Part shown: in pieces, positions 30,384 through 38,426 of the stretch
Numbering within the stretch: the first letter of the stretch is position 1
Layout: every line of letters starts with the position of its first letter
Origin: Microbacterium sp. 10M-3C3
GTDB lineage: Bacteria > Actinomycetota > Actinomycetes > Actinomycetales > Microbacteriaceae
Assembly: GCF_003931875.1 (NCBI RefSeq)
Contig: NZ_CP034245.1
Span: 1,674,001 to 1,738,000 of the forward strand
Reading direction: 5' to 3'
DNA: 64,000 nucleotides
Program-made: the position numbers and the translations under genes
The notes under the pieces: model-generated
What the model was told of the DNA's origin: nothing
The model's input: the letters and a program-made list of their open reading frames with translations, nothing else
Databases searched by the model: none

Positions 30384-31085
30384 ATGCACGTGCGCGACGC
30401 CCTCGCCGCCGCAGGCGGGCACGACGTGTCCACCGAGGGCGGCCGCGCCTGGCTCACCTCGCTGTACGCACGAGACGACGACGCCTACGTGCGGCTGAAC
30501 ATGATCACGAGCCCCACCGGGGCAGCGTCCGGCGCCGACGGCACCAGCGAGACGCTCACGAGCCCGACCGACCGCGCTCTGCTCCGCATCATCCGCGCCC
30601 ACGCCGACGCCGTCGTCGTAGGCGCCGCGACCGTTCGCGCCGAAGGCTACATCGTCCCGCGTGCGGCGCGGCTCGCGATCGTCACCACGACCGGCGACCT
30701 CGACGGCAACCGCTTCGACGGCCACGCGGACGCCATCGTCTTGGTGTGCCCCGAGGGCCGGGTGGAGCAGGTCCGCGCGCGGTCGGGCGTCCCTGCCATC
30801 CGCGTCCTCGGCGTTCCCGGCGGGGAGTCGCTCGAGCCGCGAACGGTCGTCGAGGCTCTCGCGGGGATCGGCCTGACGCGCCTGGTGTGCGAGGGCGGAC
30901 CGACCCTGGCGGCGCGCTTCGCCGAGTCGGGCGTCATCGACGAGTACTGCGTGAGCGTCGCGCCCGTCCTCGAGCCCGCGCGGGAGCCGTTCCTGCCGAT
31001 CAGCGCCCGCGTGCCGACGACCCTTGCCGGCATGCTCGTCGACGACGCCGGCTTCAGCTACCTGCGGCTTCGCCGGGCTCGATGA
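30384..31085 (+). CDS. Pyrimidine reductase family protein (RibD C-terminal domain-like)
   Basis: A 233-residue dihydrofolate-reductase-fold protein like the reductase half of RibD. Signatures are NMITSPTGAASGADGTSETL, DAVVVGAATVRAEGY, RLVCEGGPTLAARFAESGVIDE and the terminal YLRLRRAR. It lacks the deaminase half. The family uses NADPH; the substrate may be a riboflavin intermediate or something unrelated. The 3' end overlaps the convergent hydrolase gene by 32 nt. Confidence 0.88.
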   Translation: MHVRDALAAAGGHDVSTEGGRAWLTSLYARDDDAYVRLNMITSPTGAASGADGTSETLTSPTDRALLRIIRAHADAVVVGAATVRAEGYIVPRAARLAIVTTTGDLDGNRFDGHADAIVLVCPEGRVEQVRARSGVPAIRVLGVPGGESLEPRTVVEALAGIGLTRLVCEGGPTLAARFAESGVIDEYCVSVAPVLEPAREPFLPISARVPTTLAGMLVDDAGFSYLRLRRAR

Positions 31086-32277
31086 GCTGCTGACGGCGGA
31101 GCCACTCCGTGATCGCCGCCGACCAGCGCACCTGGTCGTAGTTCCAGAGCTTCGTATGCCGCGCGACGGCGAACGTGTGCATCTCGACCAGATCGGGGCG
31201 CACCCTCGCCAGCGCGTGGGAGGCGTCGGACGGGACGAAGCCGTCATCGTCGCTGTGCAGCAGCAGGATCGGGTGGTGGAGCTCCTCGGCGCGGGCGACC
31301 GCGTCGAGCTGATCGAACGGGATGGCCGCACCGGTGCGTGCGACCGGCGCCGCCCACTCCGATGACAGCGTGCCGAGAGCGAGCCCGGTGACCGGGGCGG
31401 GAAGCCCCATGAGATGGGCCTGGTAGTCGAGGACCACACGCCAGTCCACCACCGGCGACTCCAGGATGAGCCCTGCCAGCACGTCCTGGTGCGGGGAGTT
31501 CAGCTCCACCTGCAGCGCGATCGCGCCCCCCATCGACCATCCCATGACCACGATCCGCCGCGCGCCGGAACGTCGTGCGAAACCGATCGCGGCGTCCACG
31601 TCCCGCCACTCGGTCGCCCCGAGGGCGTACGTCCCCGTGCGGCTGCGGGGTGCCTCGCCGTCGTTGCGGTACGAGACGAGCAGGGACGTGAAGCCCAGCG
31701 ACCGGAACAGCGGCACGGCGCGCAGCGCCTCGGCGCGTGTCGTTCCCCGGCCGTGCACCTGCACGACCCACCGGTCGGTCTCCTCCGCCGCCGGGAACAG
31801 CCACGCAGGACACGGACCCACGCCCGACCCGATGAGCTCGTTGCGGAACGGCAGCTGGAGGTCGTCGGGCCGGTCGTAGTACCAGCCGCTGAAGGCCGCG
31901 TCGGGGGCGAGGCGCGCGCCCGGCGCGACGTGGGTGAGGAGCTTGCGCTTGACCGTGCGCGCGTCCTCGCTGAGCACCGAGCCGAGCTTCACGTAGGGCA
32001 GTGCGCCGGTCGTGAACAGGCCGTAGCGCCCCGGGAGCACCGTGTCGGGGGTGCGCGCGAGCGTGATCGTCTGCGCCGTGGTGTCAAGGTCCACGATGCG
32101 CGTGTCGGGGACGCGGGGCGCCGGGGTCACGACCCGCCGCGCGACGCGCAGCGAGATCGCGCCGATCGCGGTGACCACGGCGCCGAGCGAGAGGGCGAGG
32201 ACCGTGGCGGCCGCCCGCAGCGCGTCGGCCGACCGGGGAGAAGCGCCGGAGCCTGCGGCGTGCCTGGGGCCGTTCAT
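31054..32277 (-). CDS. Alpha/beta hydrolase with N-terminal membrane anchor
   Basis: A 407-residue protein with a hydrophobic segment near residues 20-46 and a C-terminal alpha/beta-hydrolase domain. The nucleophile Ser is in VVMGWSMGGAIAL, the oxyanion loop region is QVHGRGTTRAEAL, the acid is near LLLHSDDDGFVPSDAS and the His near VARHTKLWNYD. Substrate unknown. TAGAGT lies 9 nt before the ATG and overlaps the TAGTCT box of the divergent DUF3000 gene. Confidence 0.88.
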   Translation of the reverse strand: MNGPRHAAGSGASPRSADALRAAATVLALSLGAVVTAIGAISLRVARRVVTPAPRVPDTRIVDLDTTAQTITLARTPDTVLPGRYGLFTTGALPYVKLGSVLSEDARTVKRKLLTHVAPGARLAPDAAFSGWYYDRPDDLQLPFRNELIGSGVGPCPAWLFPAAEETDRWVVQVHGRGTTRAEALRAVPLFRSLGFTSLLVSYRNDGEAPRSRTGTYALGATEWRDVDAAIGFARRSGARRIVVMGWSMGGAIALQVELNSPHQDVLAGLILESPVVDWRVVLDYQAHLMGLPAPVTGLALGTLSSEWAAPVARTGAAIPFDQLDAVARAEELHHPILLLHSDDDGFVPSDASHALARVRPDLVEMHTFAVARHTKLWNYDQVRWSAAITEWLRRQQLIEPGEAAGS

Positions 32278-32302
32278 CGAGGCCTCACTCTAGTCTGTCG
32301 GC

Positions 32303-32887
32303 GTGAGCGACCATCCTCCTGCCGCGCCCTCCGCGTTCGCGCAGGCCGCCGAGGAGCTGCGGGCCACAGGCTTCCGGGACGACTTCGCGGTACGGGAGAT
32401 CCCGGCGCCGTCGGGGCTGGCTCCCGAATCGCTGGCGCTGGCCGGCGACGTGCGCCCCGACGGCACCGGCATCGACTCCCCCTTCGGCACCGGCCGATTC
32501 ATCCTGCTGCACGATCCGGATGAGCCGGAGCCGTGGGGCGGCGCGTGGCGCATCGTGTGCTTCGCCCAGGCGCCTCTGGAGAGCGAGATCGGCACCGACC
32601 CCCTCCTCGCGGATGTCGCGTGGTCGTGGCTCGTCGACGCCCTGGCGTCGCGCGGCGCGAGCTACTCCGCCGCATCCGGCACCGCCACGAAGACGCTTTC
32701 GAAGGGGTTCGGCTCTCTGGCGGCCCAGGGCGACGGCGCGCAGATCGAGCTGCGCGCGTCATGGAGTCCGAAGCCTCCGTTCGGGCCGCACGTCGAGGCA
32801 TGGGCCGAGCTCGTATGCATGCTCGCGGGGCTTCCGCCGGGGTCGGAGGGCATCGTGACGCTCGGCTCGCGGAGGAGCGACTCGTGA
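32303..32887 (+). CDS. DUF3000 domain-containing protein
   Basis: A 194-residue actinobacterial conserved protein with DUF3000 signatures: RDDFAVREIPAPSGLAPESLALAGDV, GTGRFILLHDPDEPEPWGG and SWLVDALASRGASYSAASGT. Function unknown; it nearly always precedes an RNase D gene in actinobacteria, as here. GTG start with TAGTCT 6 nt upstream (leaderless). The stop overlaps the RNase D start (GTGA). Confidence 0.93.
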   Translation: MSDHPPAAPSAFAQAAEELRATGFRDDFAVREIPAPSGLAPESLALAGDVRPDGTGIDSPFGTGRFILLHDPDEPEPWGGAWRIVCFAQAPLESEIGTDPLLADVAWSWLVDALASRGASYSAASGTATKTLSKGFGSLAAQGDGAQIELRASWSPKPPFGPHVEAWAELVCMLAGLPPGSEGIVTLGSRRSDS

Positions 32888-34080
32888 CGGACTACGTGGT
32901 CATCGAGAGCGCCGACGGCCTGCGCGACGCGGCCGCCGCCCTCGCGGGCGGCACGGGGCCCGTCGCCGTCGACGTCGAACGCGCCTCCGGCTTCCGGTAC
33001 TCGCAACGCGCCTACCTCATCCAGGTGTTCCGCCGCGAGTCGGGGGTGTTCCTCCTGGATCCCTCCACGATCGAGGACTTCTCGCCGCTGCAGGAGGCGA
33101 TCGCCGACGCCGAGTGGGTCTTCCACGCGGCCAGCCAGGACCTCCCCTCGCTGCGCGAGCGCGGACTGGAACCGCACCGCATGTTCGACACCGAGCTCGC
33201 GGCGCGGCTGCTCGGACATGAGCGGGTGGGGCTCGGCGCCGTCGTCGAGTCCACGCTCGGCATCACGCTGGCGAAGGCGCACTCGGCGGCGGACTGGTCG
33301 ACACGGCCCCTGCCGCAGTCATGGCTCGAATACGCGGCGCTCGATGTCACGCACCTGGTCGACGTGCGCGATGCCCTCGCCGCAGAGCTGGTCGAACAGG
33401 GCAAGACCGCGTTCGCCGAGGAGGAGTTCGCGGCCGTGCTCGAACGGCCCGCCAAGCCGCCGCGCGAGGATCCGTGGCGGCGCCTCGGCGGCCTGCACGC
33501 GGTGCGGGGGCGGCGCAACCTCGCCGTGGCACGCGCGCTGTGGCAGGCACGTGAGGACTATGCGCGCGAGCAGGACGTCGCGCCCGGTCGGCTCGTGCCC
33601 GACCGCTCGCTCGTGGCCGCCGTGCTGGCCAACCCGCAGACCAAGCAGGAGCTCGCTGCGGTGAAGGAGTTCACCGGGCGCGCGAGCCGCTCCCAGCTGG
33701 ACCGGTGGTGGAACGCGATCGTGGAAGGACGCGCCGCGACTGAGCTTCCCGCCGACCGCATCCCCTCCGAATCGCTCCCGCCCGCGCGGGCGTGGGCCGA
33801 CCGCAACCCCGAGGCCGACGCGCGCCTGCGCGCCGCGCGCCCCGTGGTGGAGGAACGCGCCGGCGAACTGGACATGCCGACGGAGAACCTCCTCACCCCC
33901 GAGCTGCTGCGCCGCGTCGCCTGGGCTCCGCCGGCCGAGATCACGGCGGAATCGATCGGTCTCGCGTTGCGCGAACTCGGCGCGCGCGAGTGGCAGATTG
34001 CGGAAACCGCACAGCGGATCGCGGATGCCTTTGTGGCTTCCGTCAACATCGTGGACGACGCCGAGAGCGCCGCTTCGTAG
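32884..34080 (+). CDS. rnd: Ribonuclease D (HRDC domain 3'-5' exonuclease)
   Basis: DEDDy-family exoribonuclease of 398 residues. The catalytic acidic residues are in VAVDVERASGFRY (D and E), FHAASQDLPSL (D) and the Exo III motif YAALDVTHLVD (Tyr and Asp). A C-terminal HRDC domain follows (WQAREDYAREQDVAPGRLVPD). Acts in 3' maturation of stable RNAs in other bacteria. The GTG start overlaps the DUF3000 stop by 4 nt, implying coupling. Confidence 0.95.
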   Translation: MTDYVVIESADGLRDAAAALAGGTGPVAVDVERASGFRYSQRAYLIQVFRRESGVFLLDPSTIEDFSPLQEAIADAEWVFHAASQDLPSLRERGLEPHRMFDTELAARLLGHERVGLGAVVESTLGITLAKAHSAADWSTRPLPQSWLEYAALDVTHLVDVRDALAAELVEQGKTAFAEEEFAAVLERPAKPPREDPWRRLGGLHAVRGRRNLAVARALWQAREDYAREQDVAPGRLVPDRSLVAAVLANPQTKQELAAVKEFTGRASRSQLDRWWNAIVEGRAATELPADRIPSESLPPARAWADRNPEADARLRAARPVVEERAGELDMPTENLLTPELLRRVAWAPPAEITAESIGLALRELGAREWQIAETAQRIADAFVASVNIVDDAESAAS

Positions 34081-34152
34081 GTTCGATCCAACCGATTCGG
34101 GGGCCCCACGGGCCCTGCCTAGGCTGACGTCATCCCAACCATTGGAGGCAGA

Positions 34153-35361
34153 GTGGCCGAGATTTCGGACGTCTTCTTCGTCGACGGAGTGCGCACACCG
34201 TTCGGGCGCGCCGGCGAGAAAGGCATGTACTGGAACACCCGCGCCGACGACCTGGTCGTCAAGGCGATCATCGGACTGATGGAGCGCAACGCGAACGTCC
34301 CGAAGGACCGCATCGACGACGTCGCCATCGCCGCGACCTCGCAGACGGGCGACCAGGGCCTCACCCTCGGGCGCACCGCGGCGATCCTGGCCGGCCTGCC
34401 GATGACGGTTCCGGGCCTCGCGATCGACCGCATGTGCGCGGGTGCCATGACGAGCGTGACCACGATGGGCGCCTCGATCGGCTTCGGCCAGTACGACCTG
34501 GCCCTCGCGGGCGGCGTCGAGCACATGGGCCGTCACCCCATCGGCGCCAACGCCGACCCCAATCCGCGCTTCGTCGCCGAGAAGCTCGTCGACCCGGGCG
34601 CGCTCAACATGGGTGTCACCGCGGAGCGCATCCACGACCGCTTCCCGCACCTGACCAAGGAGCGCGCCGACCGCTTCGGCATGCTGAGCCAGCACAAGGC
34701 GCAGGCCGCCTATGAGGCGGGGCGCATCCAGCCCGACCTCGTGCCCGTCGCGATCAAGGACGCCGAGGGCGCGTGGGGTCTGGCCACGGAGGACGAGGGC
34801 CGCCGACCCGAGACCACCATGGACGGCCTCGCGGCGCTCAAGACGCCCTTCCGCCCGCACGGCCGCGTGACGGCGGGCACGTCCTCGCCGCTCACCGACG
34901 GCGCGACGGTGTCGCTGCTCGCGGGCGCGTCGGCGGTGAAGGAGCTCGGCCTCGAGCCCAAGATGCGCCTGGTGTCGTTCGCGTTCGCGGGCGTCGAACC
35001 GGAGATCATGGGCATCGGCCCGATCCCCGCGACGGAGAAGGCTCTGCGCAAGGCCGGTCTGACGATCGACGACATCGGCCTGTTCGAGCTGAACGAGGCC
35101 TTCGCGATCCAGGTCCTCTCGCTCCTCGACCACTTCGGCATCGCCGACGACGACCCGCGCGTCAACCCGTGGGGCGGCGCGATCGCGGTCGGTCACCCCC
35201 TCGCCGCATCCGGTGTGCGCCTCATGATCCAGCTGGCGGCGCAGTTCCGCCAGCGCCCCGACGTGCGATACGGCCTCACGGCGATGTGCGTCGGTCTCGG
35301 CCAGGGCGGCTCGGTCATCTGGGAGAACCCGTGGTTCGACGGCAAGAAGAAGCGGAAGTGA
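34153..35361 (+). CDS. Acetyl-CoA C-acyltransferase (thiolase)
   Basis: Thiolytic last step of fatty-acid beta-oxidation. In the 402-residue product the nucleophile is C95 in AIDRMCAGAMTS, with the His in AIAVGHPLAASGVR and second Cys in TAMCVGLGQGG. GGAGG precedes the GTG start with good spacing. The next gene is the FadB-type multifunctional subunit, so the two form a beta-oxidation operon (FadA plus FadB roles). Confidence 0.96.
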   Translation: MAEISDVFFVDGVRTPFGRAGEKGMYWNTRADDLVVKAIIGLMERNANVPKDRIDDVAIAATSQTGDQGLTLGRTAAILAGLPMTVPGLAIDRMCAGAMTSVTTMGASIGFGQYDLALAGGVEHMGRHPIGANADPNPRFVAEKLVDPGALNMGVTAERIHDRFPHLTKERADRFGMLSQHKAQAAYEAGRIQPDLVPVAIKDAEGAWGLATEDEGRRPETTMDGLAALKTPFRPHGRVTAGTSSPLTDGATVSLLAGASAVKELGLEPKMRLVSFAFAGVEPEIMGIGPIPATEKALRKAGLTIDDIGLFELNEAFAIQVLSLLDHFGIADDDPRVNPWGGAIAVGHPLAASGVRLMIQLAAQFRQRPDVRYGLTAMCVGLGQGGSVIWENPWFDGKKKRK

Positions 35362-35369
35362 CGGCGGGC

Positions 35370-37508
35370 ATGACGAACTACGACGCCATCGACTTCTCCG
35401 TCCTCGAGACCCTGTCGGCCGACGAGGTGGTCACGCACTCCCCCGCACGCGACATCCGACTCGCGTCCGGCAAGGTGCTCGCCCTCATCACGCTCGACAA
35501 CGGTCGCGACCACACGCGGCCGAACACGCTCGGGCCCGCGACGCTGGCCGAACTCGGCCGCACACTCGCGGGGTTGAAGCTGCGGGCGGCCGCGGGCGAG
35601 ATCGACGCCGTGGGCATCACCGGCAAGCAGTACATCCTGGCCGCCGGCGCCGACCTGTCCGAGGTCTCGAACGTGCCGTCGCGCGAGATCGCCCGCATGA
35701 TCGCCCAGCGCGGCCATCAGGTGCTCGGATCCCTGTCCGAGCTCGGCGTACCCACGTTCGCGTTCGTGAACGGTCTCGCCCTCGGCGGCGGCCTCGAGAT
35801 CGCGCTGAACTCGACGTATCGCACGGTCGACGCGTCGGCCGCCGCGATCGCGCTGCCCGAGGTGTTCCTGGGCATCATCCCGGGCTGGGGCGGGGCGTAC
35901 CTGCTGCCGAACCTCATCGGCATCGAGAACGCCCTCGAGGTCGTGATCTCCAACCCGCTCAAGCAGAACCGGATGCTGAAGCCGAAGCAGGCGTTCGACT
36001 ACGGCATCGTCGACGCGATCTTCCCCGCGGCCACCTACCTCGAGGACTCGCTGCGCTGGGCTGACGGCGTCCTCTCCGGAGCGGTCAAGGTCGAGCGCAA
36101 GAATGAGCCGGGCAAGATCGAGCGCCTCACGAAGTGGCCGATCGCGATCAAGATGGCGCGCGGCATGCTCGAGAGCCGGATCGGCACGGTGCCCCGGTCC
36201 CCCTATGTCGCGCTGGAGCTGCTCGACAAGGCTCGCGGCGGCACCAAGGCGGAAGGGTTCGCCCGTGAGGACGAGGCCCTCGCCGACCTCGTCGTCGGCG
36301 ACCAGTTCGCCGCATCCATGTACGCCTTCGACCTCGTCCAGAAGCGCGCGAAGCGGCCGGTCGGCGCACCCGACAAGGCGCTCGCGAAGAAGGTCACGAA
36401 GGTCGGCATCATCGGCGCCGGACTCATGGCCAGCCAGTTCGCGCTGCTGTTCGTTCGCAAGCTGCAGGTGCCGGTGCTCATCACCGACCTGGATCAGGCA
36501 CGCGTGGACAAGGGAGTCGCCTACATCCACGAGGAGATCGGCAAACTCGAGGCCAAGGGCCGGCTCGACGGCGACACCGCCAATCGCCTCCGCGCCCTCG
36601 TGACGGGCACGACCGACAAGAGCCTGTACGCCGACTGCGACTTCGTGATCGAGGCCGTGTTCGAGGAGGTCGGCGTCAAGCAGCAGGTGTTCGGCGAGAT
36701 CGAGACGATCGTCGCCGAAGACGCCGTGCTGGCGACGAACACGTCATCGCTCTCGGTCGAGGAGATCGGTGCGAAGCTCGCGCATCCCGAGCGCCTCGTC
36801 GGATTCCACTTCTTCAACCCGGTCGCGGTCATGCCGCTCATCGAGATCGTGAAGACGCCGGCCACGACGGACGCGGCGCTGTCGACCGCGTTCGTCGTCG
36901 CCAAGAACCTCGGCAAGAACGCCGTGCTCACGGCCGACGCGCCCGGTTTCGTGGTGAACCGCCTGCTGGCCAAGGTCATGGGCGAGGCCGCACGTGCCGT
37001 CTACGAGGGCACGCCGCTCCTGACGGTCGAGAAGGCCTTCGCCCCGCTCGGGCTGCCGATGACGCCCTTCCAGCTCATCGATCTGGTCGGCTGGAAGGTC
37101 GCCGCGCACGTGCAGGACACGATGGCGCACGCCTTCCCCGACCGCTTCTTCGCGTCGGAGAACTTCCATGCCCTCGCCGAGCTGCCCGAGGTGGTGGAGA
37201 AGGACAAGAACGGCCGCGTGACCGGGTGGACCAAGGCCGCGCAGAAGATCCTCGTGACCGGCTCCGCCCCCGCGAGCGAAAGCGAGATCCTCCGTCGTGT
37301 GCAGGACGGTCTCGCGCAGGAGATCCGGACCATGCTCGACGAGGGGGTCGTCGCCGAGGTCGAGGACATCGATCTGTGCCTCATCCTCGGCGCAGGCTGG
37401 CCTTTCATCGACGGCGGCGCATCGCCCTACCTCGACCGCGAGGGCGCGTCGGAGCGCGTGTTCGGCGACACGTTCCACCACCCGCCCATCCGCGGCATCG
37501 GCGGCTGA
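35370..37508 (+). CDS. 3-hydroxyacyl-CoA dehydrogenase / enoyl-CoA hydratase (FadB-type)
   Basis: Multifunctional beta-oxidation protein of 712 residues. The N-terminal crotonase domain has FVNGLALGGGLEIALNS and ALPEVFLGIIPGWGGAYLLP. The Rossmann domain has VGIIGAGLMASQFALLF, and the 3-hydroxyacyl-CoA dehydrogenase catalytic His is in VGFHFFNPVAVMPLIEIV. ATG 35370 begins MTNYDAIDFS, as expected; the GTG at 35358 overlapping the thiolase stop (GTGA) is an alternative. Either way the pair is tightly coupled. Confidence 0.95.
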   Translation: MTNYDAIDFSVLETLSADEVVTHSPARDIRLASGKVLALITLDNGRDHTRPNTLGPATLAELGRTLAGLKLRAAAGEIDAVGITGKQYILAAGADLSEVSNVPSREIARMIAQRGHQVLGSLSELGVPTFAFVNGLALGGGLEIALNSTYRTVDASAAAIALPEVFLGIIPGWGGAYLLPNLIGIENALEVVISNPLKQNRMLKPKQAFDYGIVDAIFPAATYLEDSLRWADGVLSGAVKVERKNEPGKIERLTKWPIAIKMARGMLESRIGTVPRSPYVALELLDKARGGTKAEGFAREDEALADLVVGDQFAASMYAFDLVQKRAKRPVGAPDKALAKKVTKVGIIGAGLMASQFALLFVRKLQVPVLITDLDQARVDKGVAYIHEEIGKLEAKGRLDGDTANRLRALVTGTTDKSLYADCDFVIEAVFEEVGVKQQVFGEIETIVAEDAVLATNTSSLSVEEIGAKLAHPERLVGFHFFNPVAVMPLIEIVKTPATTDAALSTAFVVAKNLGKNAVLTADAPGFVVNRLLAKVMGEAARAVYEGTPLLTVEKAFAPLGLPMTPFQLIDLVGWKVAAHVQDTMAHAFPDRFFASENFHALAELPEVVEKDKNGRVTGWTKAAQKILVTGSAPASESEILRRVQDGLAQEIRTMLDEGVVAEVEDIDLCLILGAGWPFIDGGASPYLDREGASERVFGDTFHHPPIRGIGG

Positions 37509-37527
37509 CGCAGGTTCATGCCGGTCG

Positions 37528-37560
37528 GACGGCGGTCTCCCGATGCGGGGGGCCGCCGTC
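37528..37560 (+). terminator. Possible terminator after the beta-oxidation operon
   Basis: GACGGCGG (37528-37535) pairs with CCGCCGTC (37553-37560), with CTCCC/GGGGG extending inside. TTCCGTTTCC follows. It lies 20 nt after the fadB-type stop. Confidence 0.6.
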
Positions 37561-37692
37561 TTCCGTTTCCGGACGGCGAACTTCCCCGGTCGAGCGGATG
37601 AACTCTCACGCGCGGCGTGCCGTCCGGCGCGGCGACGCCGTGAGCGCACGGCATCCTGAGGGAGACGGTGCGATCCGACGGAAGGACGACGC

Positions 37693-38406
37693 GTGCTGGA
37701 TGTGATCTCCGGGCTGTTCGGCGGCAGCGCACTGAGCGTGCTGGTGAAGGCCAGCGGCGCGGCGCTCACGCTCCTCGTGGTCATCCCGGCGCTCATGAAG
37801 CTCTTCCTCGTCACCGTGGACGAGGGCTCCGCCGCCATCCGCACTCGCAACGGCAAGCCGATCATCCGGCGCCTGCGCGAATCCGGCGACGGCCGCGGCG
37901 AGGTCGTGGTGCTGCGGCCGGGGACCCACGGCGCCTTCCCCATCTTCGCGTGGTACCGCATGGTCGACGTCCGCGCCCGGTCGACCGACCTGCCGGCTCG
38001 CAGCATGACCGGGGCAACCGGGCATCAGCACCTCGTGCATGCCTCGTTCGACTGGCGGCCGATCGTCTCGGGACACGACCTCCGCGTCATCGAACTCGAC
38101 GTCGTCAACGTCAAGGAGCGCGCCGGCAACATCGTGGGCGCTGCGCTCCGCGACATCGTGCACGAGCTGGACGGTCCCGTGCTGCCGCCGAACGACGTGC
38201 TCTCGCCGCGGGTGGTGGCCGCGTGCGCCGACGTCGTCCGGGAGGACTGCGGCATCGAGCTCCTGCGCGTCATCGTGACGGGCGACGCGCTGACCGACGG
38301 ATGGCTGCTCTCGCAGGCCATTGCGCCGTCACCGGATGCACCGCGCCACGCGGCGTGGGACTCCGCGGCCGCGGTGCTCGCCGGCCGCTTCACGTCCGTC
38401 GGCTGA
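37693..38406 (+). CDS. SPFH-domain-like membrane-anchored protein
   Basis: A 237-residue protein with one N-terminal membrane helix (about residues 15-38) followed by a band-7/SPFH-like domain: VDEGSAAIRTRNGKPIIRRL, VVLRPGTHGAFPIFAWYRMVDVRARSTDLPAR, then IVGAALRDIVHELD. Flotillin-like proteins organise membranes, but this copy is short and lacks the long coiled coil, so the role is open. GGAAGGAC precedes the GTG. Confidence 0.75.
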   Translation: MLDVISGLFGGSALSVLVKASGAALTLLVVIPALMKLFLVTVDEGSAAIRTRNGKPIIRRLRESGDGRGEVVVLRPGTHGAFPIFAWYRMVDVRARSTDLPARSMTGATGHQHLVHASFDWRPIVSGHDLRVIELDVVNVKERAGNIVGAALRDIVHELDGPVLPPNDVLSPRVVAACADVVREDCGIELLRVIVTGDALTDGWLLSQAIAPSPDAPRHAAWDSAAAVLAGRFTSVG

Positions 38407-38426
38407 GCGCCGGCCGGGTCGCCGCG

